A DNA stretch of 64,000 nt, from contig JAVFKD010000015.1 in NCBI GenBank assembly GCA_036429605.1, forward strand, positions 1,263,421 through 1,327,420, read 5' to 3'. The DNA is from Cladobotryum mycophilum. Its lineage: Eukaryota; Ascomycota; Sordariomycetes; Hypocreales; Hypocreaceae. The notes under the pieces are model-generated. The model was not told the DNA's origin. It ran no database searches and saw only the letters and a program-made list of their open reading frames with translations. Positions 24,522 to 36,249 of this stretch are shown one piece after another (the stretch's first letter is position 1; the number at the start of each line of letters is the position of its first letter). The position numbers and the translations under genes were made by a program.

Positions 24522-25018
24522 ACAATACGCAGCACTCAACTCACATCCATTTCTCCCCTCAGATACTATTGCCCGGCACACCAGTTACCATCAGCCCACC
24601 CGCCCACAGGCTCGAGGACGAGCATTGGATTGCTTCCGGCTTTGAGAAACTAGGACGTAGAGAGTTTAGCCAGTGGCTGCCTTACCTACCTTGGTGGTGT
24701 TTGGTTAGTCCCTCAGGGAGTTCCAAGGCAAGGTAGCCTCTGGGTATTACTTACTAGTGGCAGCGGGCGGGCAGCTCCAGGTCCTCTAGGTGGTGTCTTC
24801 CCACTAAAATCCACCCGAACAGCCGCCCACTCCATGCCATCAGCGCTGGAGTATCAGGGCACTCGTACGGGTTTCCATACTGGATCCAGTGTGCGTGCAC
24901 GAACTGGGCGCTACTAGAGTAACGTGAGAGGTGCGCTGCGTTGCGTTGCGTGCGTGCGTTACAACGGTGGGCAATAATCAAGCAAGGCAAGCAACTAAAT
25001 CAGGCTTGCTGGCCCCCA

Positions 25019-25054
25019 GTCCAAGTCCAAGTCCAGGTCCAGGTCCAGGTCCAG
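25019..25054 (+). repeat. Six tandem GTCCAR hexamers
   Basis: Two GTCCAA units are followed by four GTCCAG units, about 740 bases upstream of the Yak1 start. Possible variable repeat in the promoter or leader; no known role. Confidence 0.85.
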
Positions 25055-25793
25055 CCCAGCCTCGACTCACTCACCCGCAAGCAAGCAAACTACACACTGC
25101 CTGTACTGGATCTAATACTATCACTACCTAACTTAGTAACCTACCACCGCTGTTAACGCACATTGATGAGAGAGTGAGTGTGAGAGAGAGGCTGAAAGCA
25201 GTGCCTATTTCCTCAATTCTTCCCCAATACGGTTTTTTTTGTCGTCGTTTTACACAAACCACACGCACACACACTCACACTCATACACTACACATCCTCG
25301 TCGTACTATGTCTTTGCGGCCTTTTCCATCATGAGCGCATAGATTGACTAGCTGCCGGAAGCACTCCAATCACTCGTCATTTCGCATCGTCCTGCCCTGG
25401 GGACTTGGGCCTCCACCCAAGGTGCCCAATTGTCCTGCGCCCCCGGTGGCCCCAATTCAAACAAACGCTTAACCGCGACCACCCCCAGACGGCGACGGCG
25501 ACAGCGACAGCGACAGAGAGGACCAGACATCCATTGCTCCCCCAATCCAGCCAACGAGCTCTCTTCCCAGCTCGTTTGGAAGCTCCAGCTCGTTTGTCTG
25601 TCTGCCTGCCTTGGAAGACTGATTCCCATAGAGTCATCGACCACTTTTTCTTTTCTTCCTCCTCCCGCCCCTCTCCGTTTAACTCGCTGGCCACCCTCTT
25701 GTGGATAAACTGAAAGCAAAAGCAACAGCGCTGTCGCTAATCGTTCGACGACGCCGCTGCCGCCCCTCCTCTTGTTCCCCATCCCGCTAAGGT

Positions 25794-28774
25794 ATGGATT
25801 CGTCGTGGCAGTCCTACCCCGACCCGACGGGCGCTTCGCGACGACAACACAACCCCAACGGCCAGATTCCACGAGACTACTCTTCACAGGCGCAACAACC
25901 TCTGGCCTCGCAGCCTCAGATCCCGTCCTCTGTGTCTGCTACCGGCCCCGGTCCCGCACTTAGCTCTGCTCAAGGTCCCCAACCCGCCTACACTTACGAC
26001 CAGTACCACGGCGGCGCTCCAGTCCACCACGGCGCCAATCCTGTTGCTTCACCCATCGCCGCCTCTCAGGTGCGCGATAACAGCGGCGACGTTGCCATGC
26101 ATGACGCTCAGGATGCCCACGCAGGCATTAGATATCCTATGAGACCACACCATCAATCCCACGTCTCTGGAAGTCGCACTTCCAGTCTCAACTCCCCGCA
26201 GGACCAGCCTTCGAGCGCCGCTCAGCGGTATTCTCCAATGGACACATTGTCGCCCGCTTCTTCTTATGCTCCTAGAACGACGGCTCAGCTTACGAGCTCG
26301 CCGCAGACGCAATCCCCTCCAGCCCCGGGCGATTATTCGCAGAGCCCTTACTTTACTAGCCGTCAACAGAACCAACAGCTTCCCTCCATTACTTCATATA
26401 CCTCAGTCCACGATGGGTACTCTTCTCCCGCGGGCCTGCTAGCCATGGACGGTACCTTCCCTACTGAGCCTATAACTCCTCGCCGGCCAGTGCCCCCAGC
26501 GATAAAACCTGTGCCCGAGTTTAAGAAGGTGAGGGCTGTGTCGGATCTTCAGCCTAAGAATAGCCATCAACCACGGTTTCGGCGAGCAAATCCTGAAGGA
26601 GGCTTTATTAGTGTAAGCATTGCCCTTGACCTGCAACTTCCGCGTCTTCTTCATCTAAATCTGACTCGTGCTCGCAGCCCCTTCAAGCTTTGACGCTTCA
26701 CCTCCCGGCCACGTATCGTATCTGTAACCCGAACTTCAAATACGAATCGTCACGGAATCCCCGCAGAGTCTTGACGAAGCCTAGCAAGGGCACCAAGAAT
26801 GATGGCTACGACAATGAGGATAGTGACTACATCCTCTATGTCAATGATATTTTGGGGTCGGAAGAAGCAGGCCACAAGTACGGATATGCCTGCCTGACTC
26901 TGTGCCGACGAGCGGCGTTTGCTAACGATTTCCCCATAGGAACCGTTATCTCATTTTAGACGTGTTAGGACAGGGAACATTTGGCCAGGTCGTCAAATGC
27001 CAGAACCTCAAGACGCAAGAGGTCGTGGCTGTCAAGGTTATCAAGAATCGCACGGCCTATTTCAACCAGAGTATGATGGAAGTTTCAGTCCTCGATTTGG
27101 TGCGTCCTATTCCCAAACGAAGCTCCCCACACTTTTGACTAACACAGTTTTTAGTTAAATACAAAGCTCGACAAGAACGACGACCACCATTTATTGCGCC
27201 TCAAAGATACGTTTATCCACCGACAGCATCTCTGCCTAGTGTTCGAACTGCTCAGCGTCAATTTGTACGAGCTGATCAAGCAAAATCAGTTCCGAGGCCT
27301 CAGCACTACCCTAGTTCGAGTTTTTGCGCAACAGCTTCTCAATGGTCTGGCTTTGCTTAACAAGGCTCGGCTGATTCATTGCGATCTGAAGCCAGAGAAC
27401 ATTCTCTTGAAGAATTTGGAGAGTCCCATAATCAAGATTATCGATTTTGGCTCCGCCTGCGACGAGCGTCAGACGGTATACACCTACATCCAGTCTCGAT
27501 TTTACCGTTCACCAGAGGTCTTGTTGGGTCTTCCTTATTCTTCGGCCATTGATATGTGGTCTCTAGGCTGCATTGTGGTGGAGCTATTCCTGGGCTTGCC
27601 TTTGTTCCCGGGCTCTTCAGAATACAACCAAATTGCTCGAATTGTGGAAATGCTTGGCAATCCACAAAACTGGATGATCGAGATGGGCAAGCAGGGACTC
27701 GAGTTCTTTGAACGGAGGCAGGATGAGTTTGGTAGACGTACCTATCACTTGAAGAGCATGGACCAGTATTCGCGGGAACACAACACCAAGGAACAACCTA
27801 GCAAGAAGTATTTCCAGGCCAGCACGCTACCCGAGATTATCAAGTCATATCCGATGCCGCGAAAGAATATGAAACAGAGCGAGATTGATCGAGGTAACAA
27901 GCTCTGATATGTCGTTTCGAATGTGTAAATACTAACTTGGCGCAGAAATGAACAACCGAATTGCCTTCATTGACTTTGTTAGAGGCTTGCTAAACATCAA
28001 TCCCCTGGAGCGATGGTCGCCGCAACAGGCGAAGCTGCACCCTTTCATCACCCAGCAAAAGTACACAGGGCCTTTTGTTCCACCCATGAATCTTAAATCA
28101 AGCTCGCTCAACAGATCACCGGCACCAGGAACCCAACAGCAGCAGCAGGCTGAGGCTCTCAGCAAGCAACGAGCGCAGGCTGCCCAAGCTCAAGCCCAGG
28201 CGGCACGACAGGCCCAAGCAACTTCAGCAGCGCAAGGGGCATACGCGACCTCAATGGGCTCAGGCCAGTATCAGCCTTCTGCACTCGGGCAGCCACCGAT
28301 GTATGCCAACAGCGCCGTCTACAACCCTGGGGCAAGTCATGGAAATGTCCCCCCTGCTTATGGGACACCCCAGACGGGCCAATATGGCCAAATGGTTATG
28401 CAGCAGCCACCACAACAAATATCTGGACAATACTCCAATCCTCCCCAGTCAAATATGTACCAACAGGGGGAAATATGCGACCAACAAATCGCCAACGGGC
28501 ATCGACCATGGAACAACAGCAAAGCGGTATCCCGCCTGCCTTGCAGCGCGTTGCCAGCCATCTGGATCCCAGTCAACCCATCCGGCTCCAACCCAGCCCG
28601 GCCTACTATCCACCATCTGCTGATGGCGTTCCTGGAATTGAAGGTGGCCATGCTGCGAGGAGGACCAGCCGAGCTCAGCAAACCAGTCGTAGCAACCGAG
28701 ATTTCATCCGGAATCTGGAAGAGCGAACATTGGAAGAAGGTTTCATGGGAAACAGTCAGAATCCATGGCATTGA
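25794..28774 (+). CDS. yak1: DYRK-family protein kinase Yak1 (frameshifted near 3' end)
   Basis: A Ser/Thr-Tyr kinase that in yeast restrains growth downstream of PKA and TOR and acts in stress responses. Predicted exons are 25794-26612, 26678-26877, 26940-27099, 27155-27893 and 27946-28774, about 915 residues if one base is restored. Residues 1-330 are a disordered Ser/Pro/Gln-rich extension. The kinase domain starts at about residue 345. It has the Gly loop GQGTFGQVVKC, the ATP Lys in VAVKVIKN, the catalytic loop HCDLKPENILL (HCDLKPEN is a DYRK mark), IDFGSACDE, and the DYRK activation loop YTYIQSRFYRSPEV, where the second Tyr is autophosphorylated. A Gln/Ala-rich tail follows. In the tail the frame changes at a five-G run (28466-28470); the conserved C-terminus, ending RNLEERTLEEGFMG, is in the other frame, so one G is probably missing. 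As it stands the frame ends at 28790 with an unrelated tail. Confidence 0.92.
28466..28470 (+). other. Apparent -1 frameshift at a G5 run in Yak1
   Basis: Protein-like sequence switches frame here with no splice signal. A missing G (or two extra) reconciles both halves. Confidence 0.7.
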
Positions 28775-30238
28775 AACTATCGGGGCGTGACTAGGCAAGC
28801 CAATTTGTCAGTGAGATAACTTTGCAGCCAGCAGACCCGCACTGAGGAAGATATTTCGGTGATCCTCATTTTACGATGTCGACGATACTTGATACCAAAT
28901 TGGAGACTCTAGCGAAGTGGAGACTTTCACGTTGAGGACCGTCGTTTGCCTATTCAGGTCTCGATCACGCATCACGAGCGGGGGAGAGGGGATTGGGAGT
29001 TGGCATCTGCTTTGTCTACGGGGAATCCACCGCAAACCGTATACACGTCTACGGCATGGTTCTGGACGAAAGCGCCATGCTGATGGAACGGACCAGCTCA
29101 GAAAATGACGCGCATGCGGCAGATAATATCAAATGATGCCACGTTTGAGGTCGTGCTGGCCGCACCCCGAAGCTGTATCCTGTTCTGTAGGAGTCATGAC
29201 CTTGCTTATACAAACACGGAGGCAAACAGTTCGAGTATTGACAAAATGTCAGTCTGCTATTCTCGCGCCGTTGAAGCTTAAACCACCATACCGTCAGCGA
29301 ACAGACTCTGCCGGAAGATTGCCTATGCCAGAGTTGACAAGACGTTTCTTTTGTGTTGTTTTGCCACATGAGCTGAACTCTTCCTCATGTACACTAAGAT
29401 TGAGAGAAAGGGGGCGGGTTGGAGGGGGTTGCGCGTATTCTCGGGACGGAGTTTGTATGATGGGTGCTTACTTACGAGGCAATGGGGTGTGACAAGGAGG
29501 GAAACTTGTGCTGGTAACTTGGGTTTGTAGATAGGCCTTTTTTTGATGCTCGTCGTTTTTTGTTAGTGTATTATCTCCCCCAAACCCTGCAGTTTTGATT
29601 GTATGAGGAACAATGTAAGACTTTGGCATAGTATGATGGACGTCCTGCTGAGCCGTCCTGGCTGCAGATGGGATAGAAGATAAAAATGAGCAAAAAAACG
29701 AGGAAAAGATGAAGTCTATACGAAAAAGAAAGAAAAAAACCACTTGGCCATGTATATCAATGATGCATGCGTATTGAGAGTATTATTTTTTGGGGGTATA
29801 TTTACAGCTAGTTCATGATGATATGGAAATTTGCTATATAATAAAGTGTCTCGCTGTGTTGTACCAAGAAAGAGACAAAGTGAACAGAAAAAGAACAGAA
29901 AAGAAAAGAAAAAGAAGGGAGAAAAAAGTTGTCTTTTTCTGCATGAATCATCCCCACGAGGTTTGCCGATTCCCCAAATAACGCCGCTCCCAAAAAGTCT
30001 CCATCCGTTAGTCTCCCGATTATACGTTTGATGATGGGAAGTATCATCTTGTTCCTGCAAGCATCTTTGAATTTTTTCCCCCGTCTTCTGTCTCTCGGTG
30101 TGGTGAGTAAAAGCCTCTGTCCGTATTCAAACCCTCGTGCCGTATCGTATCAATAATGTTACAATGTCTCCCCTCCTCTTATGATCGTTGGATTTTCTTC
30201 TGATAGAGTGTTGTTATTGCTGTCGTTGCTTCTGGGGG
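28775..30238. other. Convergent 3' region, Yak1 and RRM-fold gene
   Basis: No gene is supported. Poly-purine and poly-pyrimidine runs (29690-29950) and T-rich stretches fit trailers of the two flanking genes. Confidence 0.45.
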
Positions 30239-31475
30239 TTATCTGCCACCCCGACCCTTTTGGAACCCACGTCCCCTCTTGTTGGCGGCGCCGCCCTTGT
30301 CCATGTAGAAGAGTCGGTTGCCGTTTGAAGAGGTGGAGTTGTCAGTGCTCATCAGGTCGTTGGAAAAGCCGTTTTTGCCATCGACGACTTGCTCCCTGGT
30401 GGTGCTGCGAGTGGATGGACCGTTTTGTTCGGGCTTGTAACCTCCTGGTTTGGCAAAGACTTGGATAATTCGACCGTCGGCCTGGAGGAGGGAGGATGTG
30501 TAAGTAGAAGGCGCGTATAGATGAGAGCTATAGGGCTGGGGAGGGTGACTTACAGTCTTGTTGTTGAATGTCTCAATTACCCTCTCGCCACCTTCTCTGG
30601 ATGAGAATACCATCTCGACGAGAAGAAGGGGCGATGTCTTGACAATTCTGCAGCTAACCATCTCACCACCGACAGGCGTCATGGCACTCTCGATATCCGC
30701 AGCCGTCGTGCCGGGAGCAAAGTTCTGAGCCATGATGGCATAGGGACCAGCGAGACCCCGGATCGTCATGCCATTGGACTTGGGCTTGATGATGTTGACT
30801 TGCTTCTGGAGAGACTCGTCCGTGTCCATGCGATCGAGCGCGGCGCTAAGCTTGGCAGTCTTCTTCTTTGCGGCCTTGTTGGAGGCATTGTTGCCGTTTG
30901 CGTTGTTGGCGGCACCGGGACGTGTGATGCGCGAGCTGAGAGAGCCGCCGGTATTGCCGTTGACAGTGCCGTGTAGATCGTGAGTCCATTCGCCGTCGAC
31001 GTTACCAACTGGCACGCTGGCTCTACGGCGTTGGGAGGCCTTGGACTGCTGCTGCTGCTGCTGCTGTGGCTGAATGGAGATTGTGAGTCTTTGATCCTTC
31101 CTGGAAACAACACTGGTGTTGCACTTCTGCACGTCTAGAGAGAGAAAAGGAAATTTCTTACCTTCTTGACACCAACGCGGCTTGCGAGCGATCCTCCAGG
31201 TGTAGCAGCCTTCAGCTTGGAGGGCAGACTCTGGCGGCGACTCGAGGAAAAGATTTTATCGGCGAGAGCTTCATTCTTCTTGCGCTCTCGGGCTAAAAAA
31301 CAAGGGAGGTTACGGTGTTAGTCTTCGTTTGCGATGGAAGAGGAATCTGGACTCGAATAGCGGCGGCGGCGGCGGCGCGACGACAAAGGCAAGGAGAAAC
31401 GTGAACTGAGGTCGACCCTAGAATTTGCGTACCGGTATGAATGATCTTTTCGAATTCCTTGGCAACGGGCGCCAT
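30239..31475 (-). CDS. RRM-fold RNA-binding protein, uncharacterised
   Basis: Predicted exons are 31475-31433, 31292-31162, 31069-30554 and 30481-30239, about 310 residues. The N-terminus (MAPVAKEFEKIIHTARERKK) is basic and helical, followed by a Ser/Arg-rich stretch (SSSRRQSLPSK) and a short polyglutamine run. The central region from about residue 150 (GMTIRGLAGPYAIMAQNFAP) to FNNKTADGRIIQVFAKP has the beta-alpha-beta spacing of an RRM, but RNP1 is degenerate (LLLVEMVF). The C-terminus is Gly/Arg-rich (KRGRGFQKGRGGR), an RGG-type tail. I do not recognise a named orthologue. The third splice is the least certain: the acceptor at 31070 keeps frame and gives a 92-bp intron, but nearer acceptors would add up to about 30 residues. 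Confidence 0.7.
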
Positions 31476-31660
31476 GATGATTTGATTTCTTGGAGGGACG
31501 CGCGAAAAAGAATTCTTGTAGTTGTTGTGTGTAAATTGATGAGGCGGGAAAGAAAAAAGGGGGGGATAGAATGGGGGAGAGAGAGTAGATAGTGAGGGCG
31601 ATGATGTTGGTGGTGTTGGGTGTGTTCTTTTCTGGTCGCGATGGGATGTGACAGGGACAG

Positions 31661-31692
31661 ACAGAGAGAGAGTGAGAGAGTGAGAGAGAGAG
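31661..31692 (+). repeat. GAGA-type simple repeat
   Basis: AG-dinucleotide tract with GTGAGAG interruptions in the divergent promoter. Confidence 0.85.
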
Positions 31693-31899
31693 CTGGACCG
31701 AGTTAGATAATTGGTCAGACTCTTGTTGCTGGTGCTGCAAGAGATGGATGCGCTCAGCCCAGCAGCGTCCTTTAGTTCTAGGTTCTATTTTAAAGACCCC
31801 TGATGATGCGCGAAACGCCCGGGAGGGCTTAGTGGACCTTTCGGGGGGAGGATGACAAGTGCGAGTACATATGTACTTGTACATACAGGACCCCTCGCT

Positions 31900-31915
31900 G
31901 ATAAGATAAGATAAG
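31900..31915 (+). promoter_or_regulatory. Three overlapping GATAAG motifs
   Basis: GATAAG occurs three times at 5-bp spacing, sharing the G. GATAAG is the core bound by fungal GATA factors such as AreA/Nit2 and Sre. Binding is inferred only. Confidence 0.45.
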
Positions 31916-32087
31916 AAAATACGTTTGGATGCGCATTGAAAAGTGAATTTTATTATTACTACTCTTTGTGCCGCCACCATCCATTGACTGCTCTTTTGTT
32001 GGATATTGATTGATGCTTGGTTTTCTGATGTGAATATTTTCTCAATTCGCCAGGTTTTTCCTTGATACCATTTTCTCTCTGCCAAAC

Positions 32088-34380
32088 ATGTCTGGAAGCA
32101 TATGCCTGCGCAGAGCCGTCCATGCGACCTCTCGCAATGCCAAACCTCTCCTCAGTGTTGGTGCTCTCTTGGGTAGCACATCTAGCTTGTCTCTTCGTCA
32201 AGCGTCAAGCAGGCAATATGCTACGACGACAGCAATAGCATCTACAATCCCTACAACACCCACAGATGCACCCCAGAGCCTCGATGCCAAGTTCGACGAT
32301 TCTGCCATGCTGGAAAGGAAGAATAGAGAACGGCTGGAGAGAATCGTCAAGAAGCACCTCGATCTTATGGAAGACCCTTGGCATATTGCCCAATATGTTG
32401 AGCAGACTCTTAAAAGGGATCGATTCGACGAAGCTTTGCTCCTGACGCAAAAGGCTAGCAATGATGCCCAAGTTGTCGTTGCTTGGAATCATCTCATCAA
32501 CTATCAGCTTAACAAAGATCGATTAAAGCCGGCCATCAAATTATACAACGAAGTGAGCCAGCATCCCCCTGACCAAAGTCACTCGCCTCGCCTCACGCAT
32601 CAATCATGCTAACCAGAACCTGTAGATGAAAAAGAGGGGCCAGCTGCCTAACGTGCAGACATTCACAATCATATTCCGCGGCTGCGCCAGGTCCAATCAT
32701 CCCAAACTAGCCGTCGCCGAAGCTATAAAGCACTACAACATCCTCCTCAATGACACACGCCTTCAGCCAAACTCGATCCATCTCAATGCCGTTCTCAATG
32801 TATGTGCCAGGGCTGGCGACCTTGATTCAATGTTCCTCATGGTCGATTCCATCAACGACTCGACACGTGCCCCGACGGCATACACTTATACCACCATCTT
32901 CAACGCCATGCGTCACCAAGCCATCCAGAACTCAAAGGATGTGTCCGAGGAGCAGCAACTCGCCAATGTGCAGAAGATTATTGACAGAGCAAAGAGCATT
33001 TGGACAGAGGTCATCGACAAGTGGACACGCGGAAAACTAGTCATTGACGAGGAGCTCGTTTGCGCCATGGGCCGTCTTCTCCTTATGAGTCGGAACCGCG
33101 AGGAGAAGCGTGATATCCTTGATCTCCTCCAACAAACCATGAACATCCCAAATCTGGCCAAGTCCCCGGAGACCGATGCCTATCAAGACCCAGATATGCA
33201 GAATATTGCCATCTCAGGGGTTTCTTCCAAGACCGTCCCCGCCACAAAGGCCGTATATGCCATCCCGGGCAGGAACTCTCTCGCCCTCGTATTAACCATT
33301 CTCGCCTCCGCCAAGCTGACTACCTGCGGCATCAAATATTGGAACCTCATGGTCCGTCATTATGGCATCGTACCGGACAGCGACAACTGGCTTCGCCTCT
33401 TTGGTATGCTCAAAGTAGCCCGCGCAAGTGCTCACGCTGCCTCTATCCTCGACATCCTGCCGGACGCATACCTCGGCCCTAAACCCTTCCGCATCGCAAT
33501 GGAGACGTGCGTCCGCGACAACATTAACCAAAATGCCATTGTAAACGCCAACCGCGTGCTCGACTCCATGCTCAACCGCCTGACAACTGTACCGGACCTG
33601 CACACCCTGAGGTTATACCTCCGTGTCGCCTTAGTCAGCCACTACCACATGCGCGAAATGGCCCAAAAGGGGGACGAAGCAGCCGCAAAGCGCGAGTACG
33701 GCATGCAAATCACCTCGGCCCTCGCCCGTCTCTGGGACCCCTACAAGACGGCCCACTACCACTACTTCAAAGTCTCCAAGAAAGAGGCTCGAACCCAAGG
33801 CGACAGCGGCCTAGGCGAACTCTACAACGACAAGCGCGAGGTCATCGCCCTCGCGCGCCACATGTTCAGCGCCTTCAACAAGGTCCTCAACGAGCGCATG
33901 CTCCCAGACGAAGATCTCCGCGAACTTCGGCCCATCGGAGCAAAGATTAACCGAGAAATTCAAGCTTTCTACGCAAATCGCGAGGAGCTAGAGCCCAAGC
34001 TCAGACAGAGATCGGCCGACGAAGGGGCCGAGGGCGTTGAGGCGGTGGATGTAGAGGAGGAAGAGGTTAGCATCAAGCGTGGCGGCGACTTTGTTTGGAA
34101 TACGACCAGGCCGGTAGATATAATGACGAGAGAAAACAGACGTCAAGCTGGGAGAGACGAGGAGGATCAGCGTCGACCAGGAAGAGAGGAGGAGGAAATA
34201 CGTAGACCAGTAAGAGAAGAGTATGGACGTCGACCTGGGGGAGAAGAGGAGCGTAGACGTCGGCCGGCAAGAGAGGAAGAGGCTAGATGGAGGCCAAGAA
34301 GAGAAGAAGATGTTAGACAAAGGCCAAGAAGAGAAGACTACGGCAACCGATCAAGAAATGACAGGAAAAGTTCATGGTAA
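32088..34380 (+). CDS. Mitochondrial pentatricopeptide-repeat protein with Arg/Glu-rich tail
   Basis: Exons are 32088-32552 and 32626-34380, giving 739 residues. The first 45 residues are rich in Arg and Ser without acids (MSGSICLRRAVHATSRNAK, then RQASSRQYATTT), a mitochondrial presequence. Helical-pair repeats follow: VVVAWNHLINYQLNKDRLKP, NVQTFTIIFRGCARSNHPK, NSIHLNAVLNVCARAGDL, TAYTYTTIFNAMRHQ. These are PPR motifs, so it probably binds organelle RNA in processing, stability or translation. The last 85 residues are a charged repeat of RRPxREEE-type units, unusual for a matrix protein. The intron (32553-32625) has a CTAAC branch site, and an in-frame stop lies within it. It may be related to yeast Ccm1-type factors, but I cannot assign an orthologue. 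Confidence 0.85.
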
Positions 34381-34687
34381 CGAAAAAAAAAGGGGGGCTC
34401 CAAGGGGTTCCAAGGGGTTCTGTATTACTAGCACTCAACTTTCCGGCATAGCATGATGGAGTTTGAAAGGACTGTATGGGGCTTATCAACTATCTAGATG
34501 TACAATAAACTACTTCTCGTCATGTCAATGCCCACCAATTCGTCTCTTTTTTCTTTTTCGTATCATCATAAACAGAGCTTATTCTATCCTGCGCAATACA
34601 AGCTGCTTCATCCTAACAATAAGCTAGAAACCATCAATCAATACCCACCAAAGACGACCAACTTGTTCATAAATTATATAATTTTCA
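34381..34687. other. PPR gene trailer
   Basis: No gene is seen. A-rich sequence and AATAAA-like signals near 34500 fit 3'-end formation of the PPR gene, which converges with the next gene. Confidence 0.4.
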
Positions 34688-34767
34688 TCAATCCTCGTGC
34701 CAGTTGACTCGCCTAACAATTTCGGCGGTGTCGGTCTGAGAGCTGCTTCTCATCCTCCTGGTGGGAC

Positions 34768-36249
34768 CTAGAGGTTGAAGGCCATGATCTGGCTTAGAGA
34801 AGACATAGCTGTGCATCTCGGTAGATTGATTCGAACAACTTCGAGGAGATTCGAACCCCTCAGCTTCGATGCTACTACAGTGTCCAGACAATCCTCGGGT
34901 CTTACTCTGGGCATCGTATTCCGTTGTCTACATGAAACGGATTCCATTCGTCGGAACTTTGTGACGAGTTCAGAGACAGAAGGAAGTTGTGTGTCGGTAG
35001 ATCCTACAGAGACCTTTCTGTTTGGTATTTTAATTTCGAATTCGGTATCGTCATGCATAATGCGAGGCATGACTTTATCGGTGGTAAGTAATTCATCCTT
35101 GAGCTTGGTACCGTGATCCGCCTCTGCAACTTGAGATGGTGCTTGAATGGTCGAAGCTTCAGGCAGATGACTGTTCTCTTCCTTGCATACGGATATTTCC
35201 TCTTCCGCAACCACTCTAGACTCGTCCTCAAGATCTTGGCCGCACTCGTCAAGTTTGGCCCCTGAGATATCGAGTTCTGGTCTCTGCGAGCATTGGGTGG
35301 CATCATCTTGAAGCTTGGGACAAACTCTATCACACACCTCCACTTCCACGGTAGCTAGGGTAGAAAAAGACGCAGCTTCAATAACAATTGTCGAAAGTGT
35401 TTGTTGGTAGCTTTCATCTGTGAATGATCTGGCATGCTGCACCTCAACTTGGGATTGAGTATCATTGTCCCTGGATATTGCCTCTTCTGCTGACTCTACT
35501 ACACTTGGTGGATGCTTCAAGAGGGTATTGGTGCTTGAATTGATGGCTGGGCCTCGTTTGTGTTCATCAACGTGCTGATCCCGCTCGTTGATCGTCCCAT
35601 CTGACGCAGGTAGTGCCATGCTGGAATCGTTCAAGAAGAGGGTAGTTGAGCCGTCTGAGCTACGCTCTATAGCACTTTTCACAGGCTTCAAATTGGCTTT
35701 GTAAACCTTTTTATCAACCTTGGCCACTTTCCTGTCAAGAGTGCCGATAGAGGTTGTGCCGTATTTATCGTTGATATTGTCGACCGCTTTTTCAATGCTG
35801 GCACGAAAGGTCGAGGACCTGTGCAGGCCATCTTTGGGTAGCCCATTGGGAACATCAAGCCGTGGAGGATTGGACTGCTTGGCCTGCATCGGAATGCTCA
35901 TTATTTCTCTCGTAGCCTTTCTAGGAAATAGCGCCGAGCGTGTGGATTGTTCGGATTCGGTGGCGATGGTGTTTAGCCTGTCCCGAGAGTATTTGGACTT
36001 GACAGTTTGAAATAGAGCACTCAAGCTTCGTCGACGACGTATTCTGTCATCGTTTCGAGCAGCTGGTGATGCTTCAGGTTAGTTGCATGGATTAATGAAC
36101 TTGCAAGCAGAGCGAGCAGATGGGATTGAGACTTGGGAGAGTGACGCACGTGTTCGTTCAAGAGTAGCAAAACTCTCTTCAATTCCTTCACAGCAGCTGT
36201 CTCTGGAGTCTGATGAACTGTGTCGTGATAGGCTCAGACTGGTCTTCAT
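34768..36249 (-). CDS. Uncharacterised basic, disordered fungal protein
   Basis: Predicted exons are 36249-36150 and 36062-34768, giving 464 residues. The N-terminal part is Ser/Arg-rich (MKTSLSLSRHSSSDSRDS; ARNDRIRRRRSLSALFQTVK) and looks conserved; the middle is acidic and low in order. No domain is recognised. Both ends are uncertain. The same frame continues upstream to an ATG at 36438 (MLFRKSRSKAG), but a TAG at 36361-36363 interrupts it, so I start at the next Met. At the 3' end another frame down to 34688 (GFESPRSCSNQSTEM... VRRVNWHED) looks more protein-like than the annotated tail and could be joined by a 47-nt intron (34905-34859) with a weak GAG acceptor. Confidence 0.55.

Larger units (their letters stand above)
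22495..25793. other. Large intergenic region before the Yak1 gene
   Basis: This 3.3-kb stretch has no supported gene. The first 700 bases look like Pub1 trailer with C/T- and T-rich tracts. The middle holds AAGC/AAAC repeats near 24150-24180. The last kilobase holds a CA microsatellite, a GTCCAR hexamer array and C/T-rich sequence that likely forms the long Yak1 leader. Antisense frames at 25348-25887 are Arg/Gly-rich shadows. Confidence 0.45.
31476..32087. promoter_or_regulatory. Divergent promoter, RRM-fold and PPR genes
   Basis: The 612-bp spacer separates two start codons pointing away from each other. It holds a GA-rich tract (31661-31692), a 12-bp perfect palindrome GTACATATGTAC (31865-31876) and three overlapping GATAAG motifs (31900-31915). 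Confidence 0.55.

Noticed and set aside
25348..25887. Antisense 179-codon frame before Yak1
   Set aside because: Arg/Gly-rich shadow of a C-rich leader with no domain or intron support.
33988..34320. Minus-strand hydrophobic Ser/Leu-rich frames
   Set aside because: They are antisense to the Arg/Glu repeat tail of the PPR protein and have no independent support.
34830..34875. Minus-strand T-arm-like sequence around GGGGTTCGAATCTCC, suggestive of a tRNA
   Set aside because: A five-pair T stem can form, but no matching acceptor stem, D arm or anticodon arm is found upstream, and it lies in the coding region of another gene.
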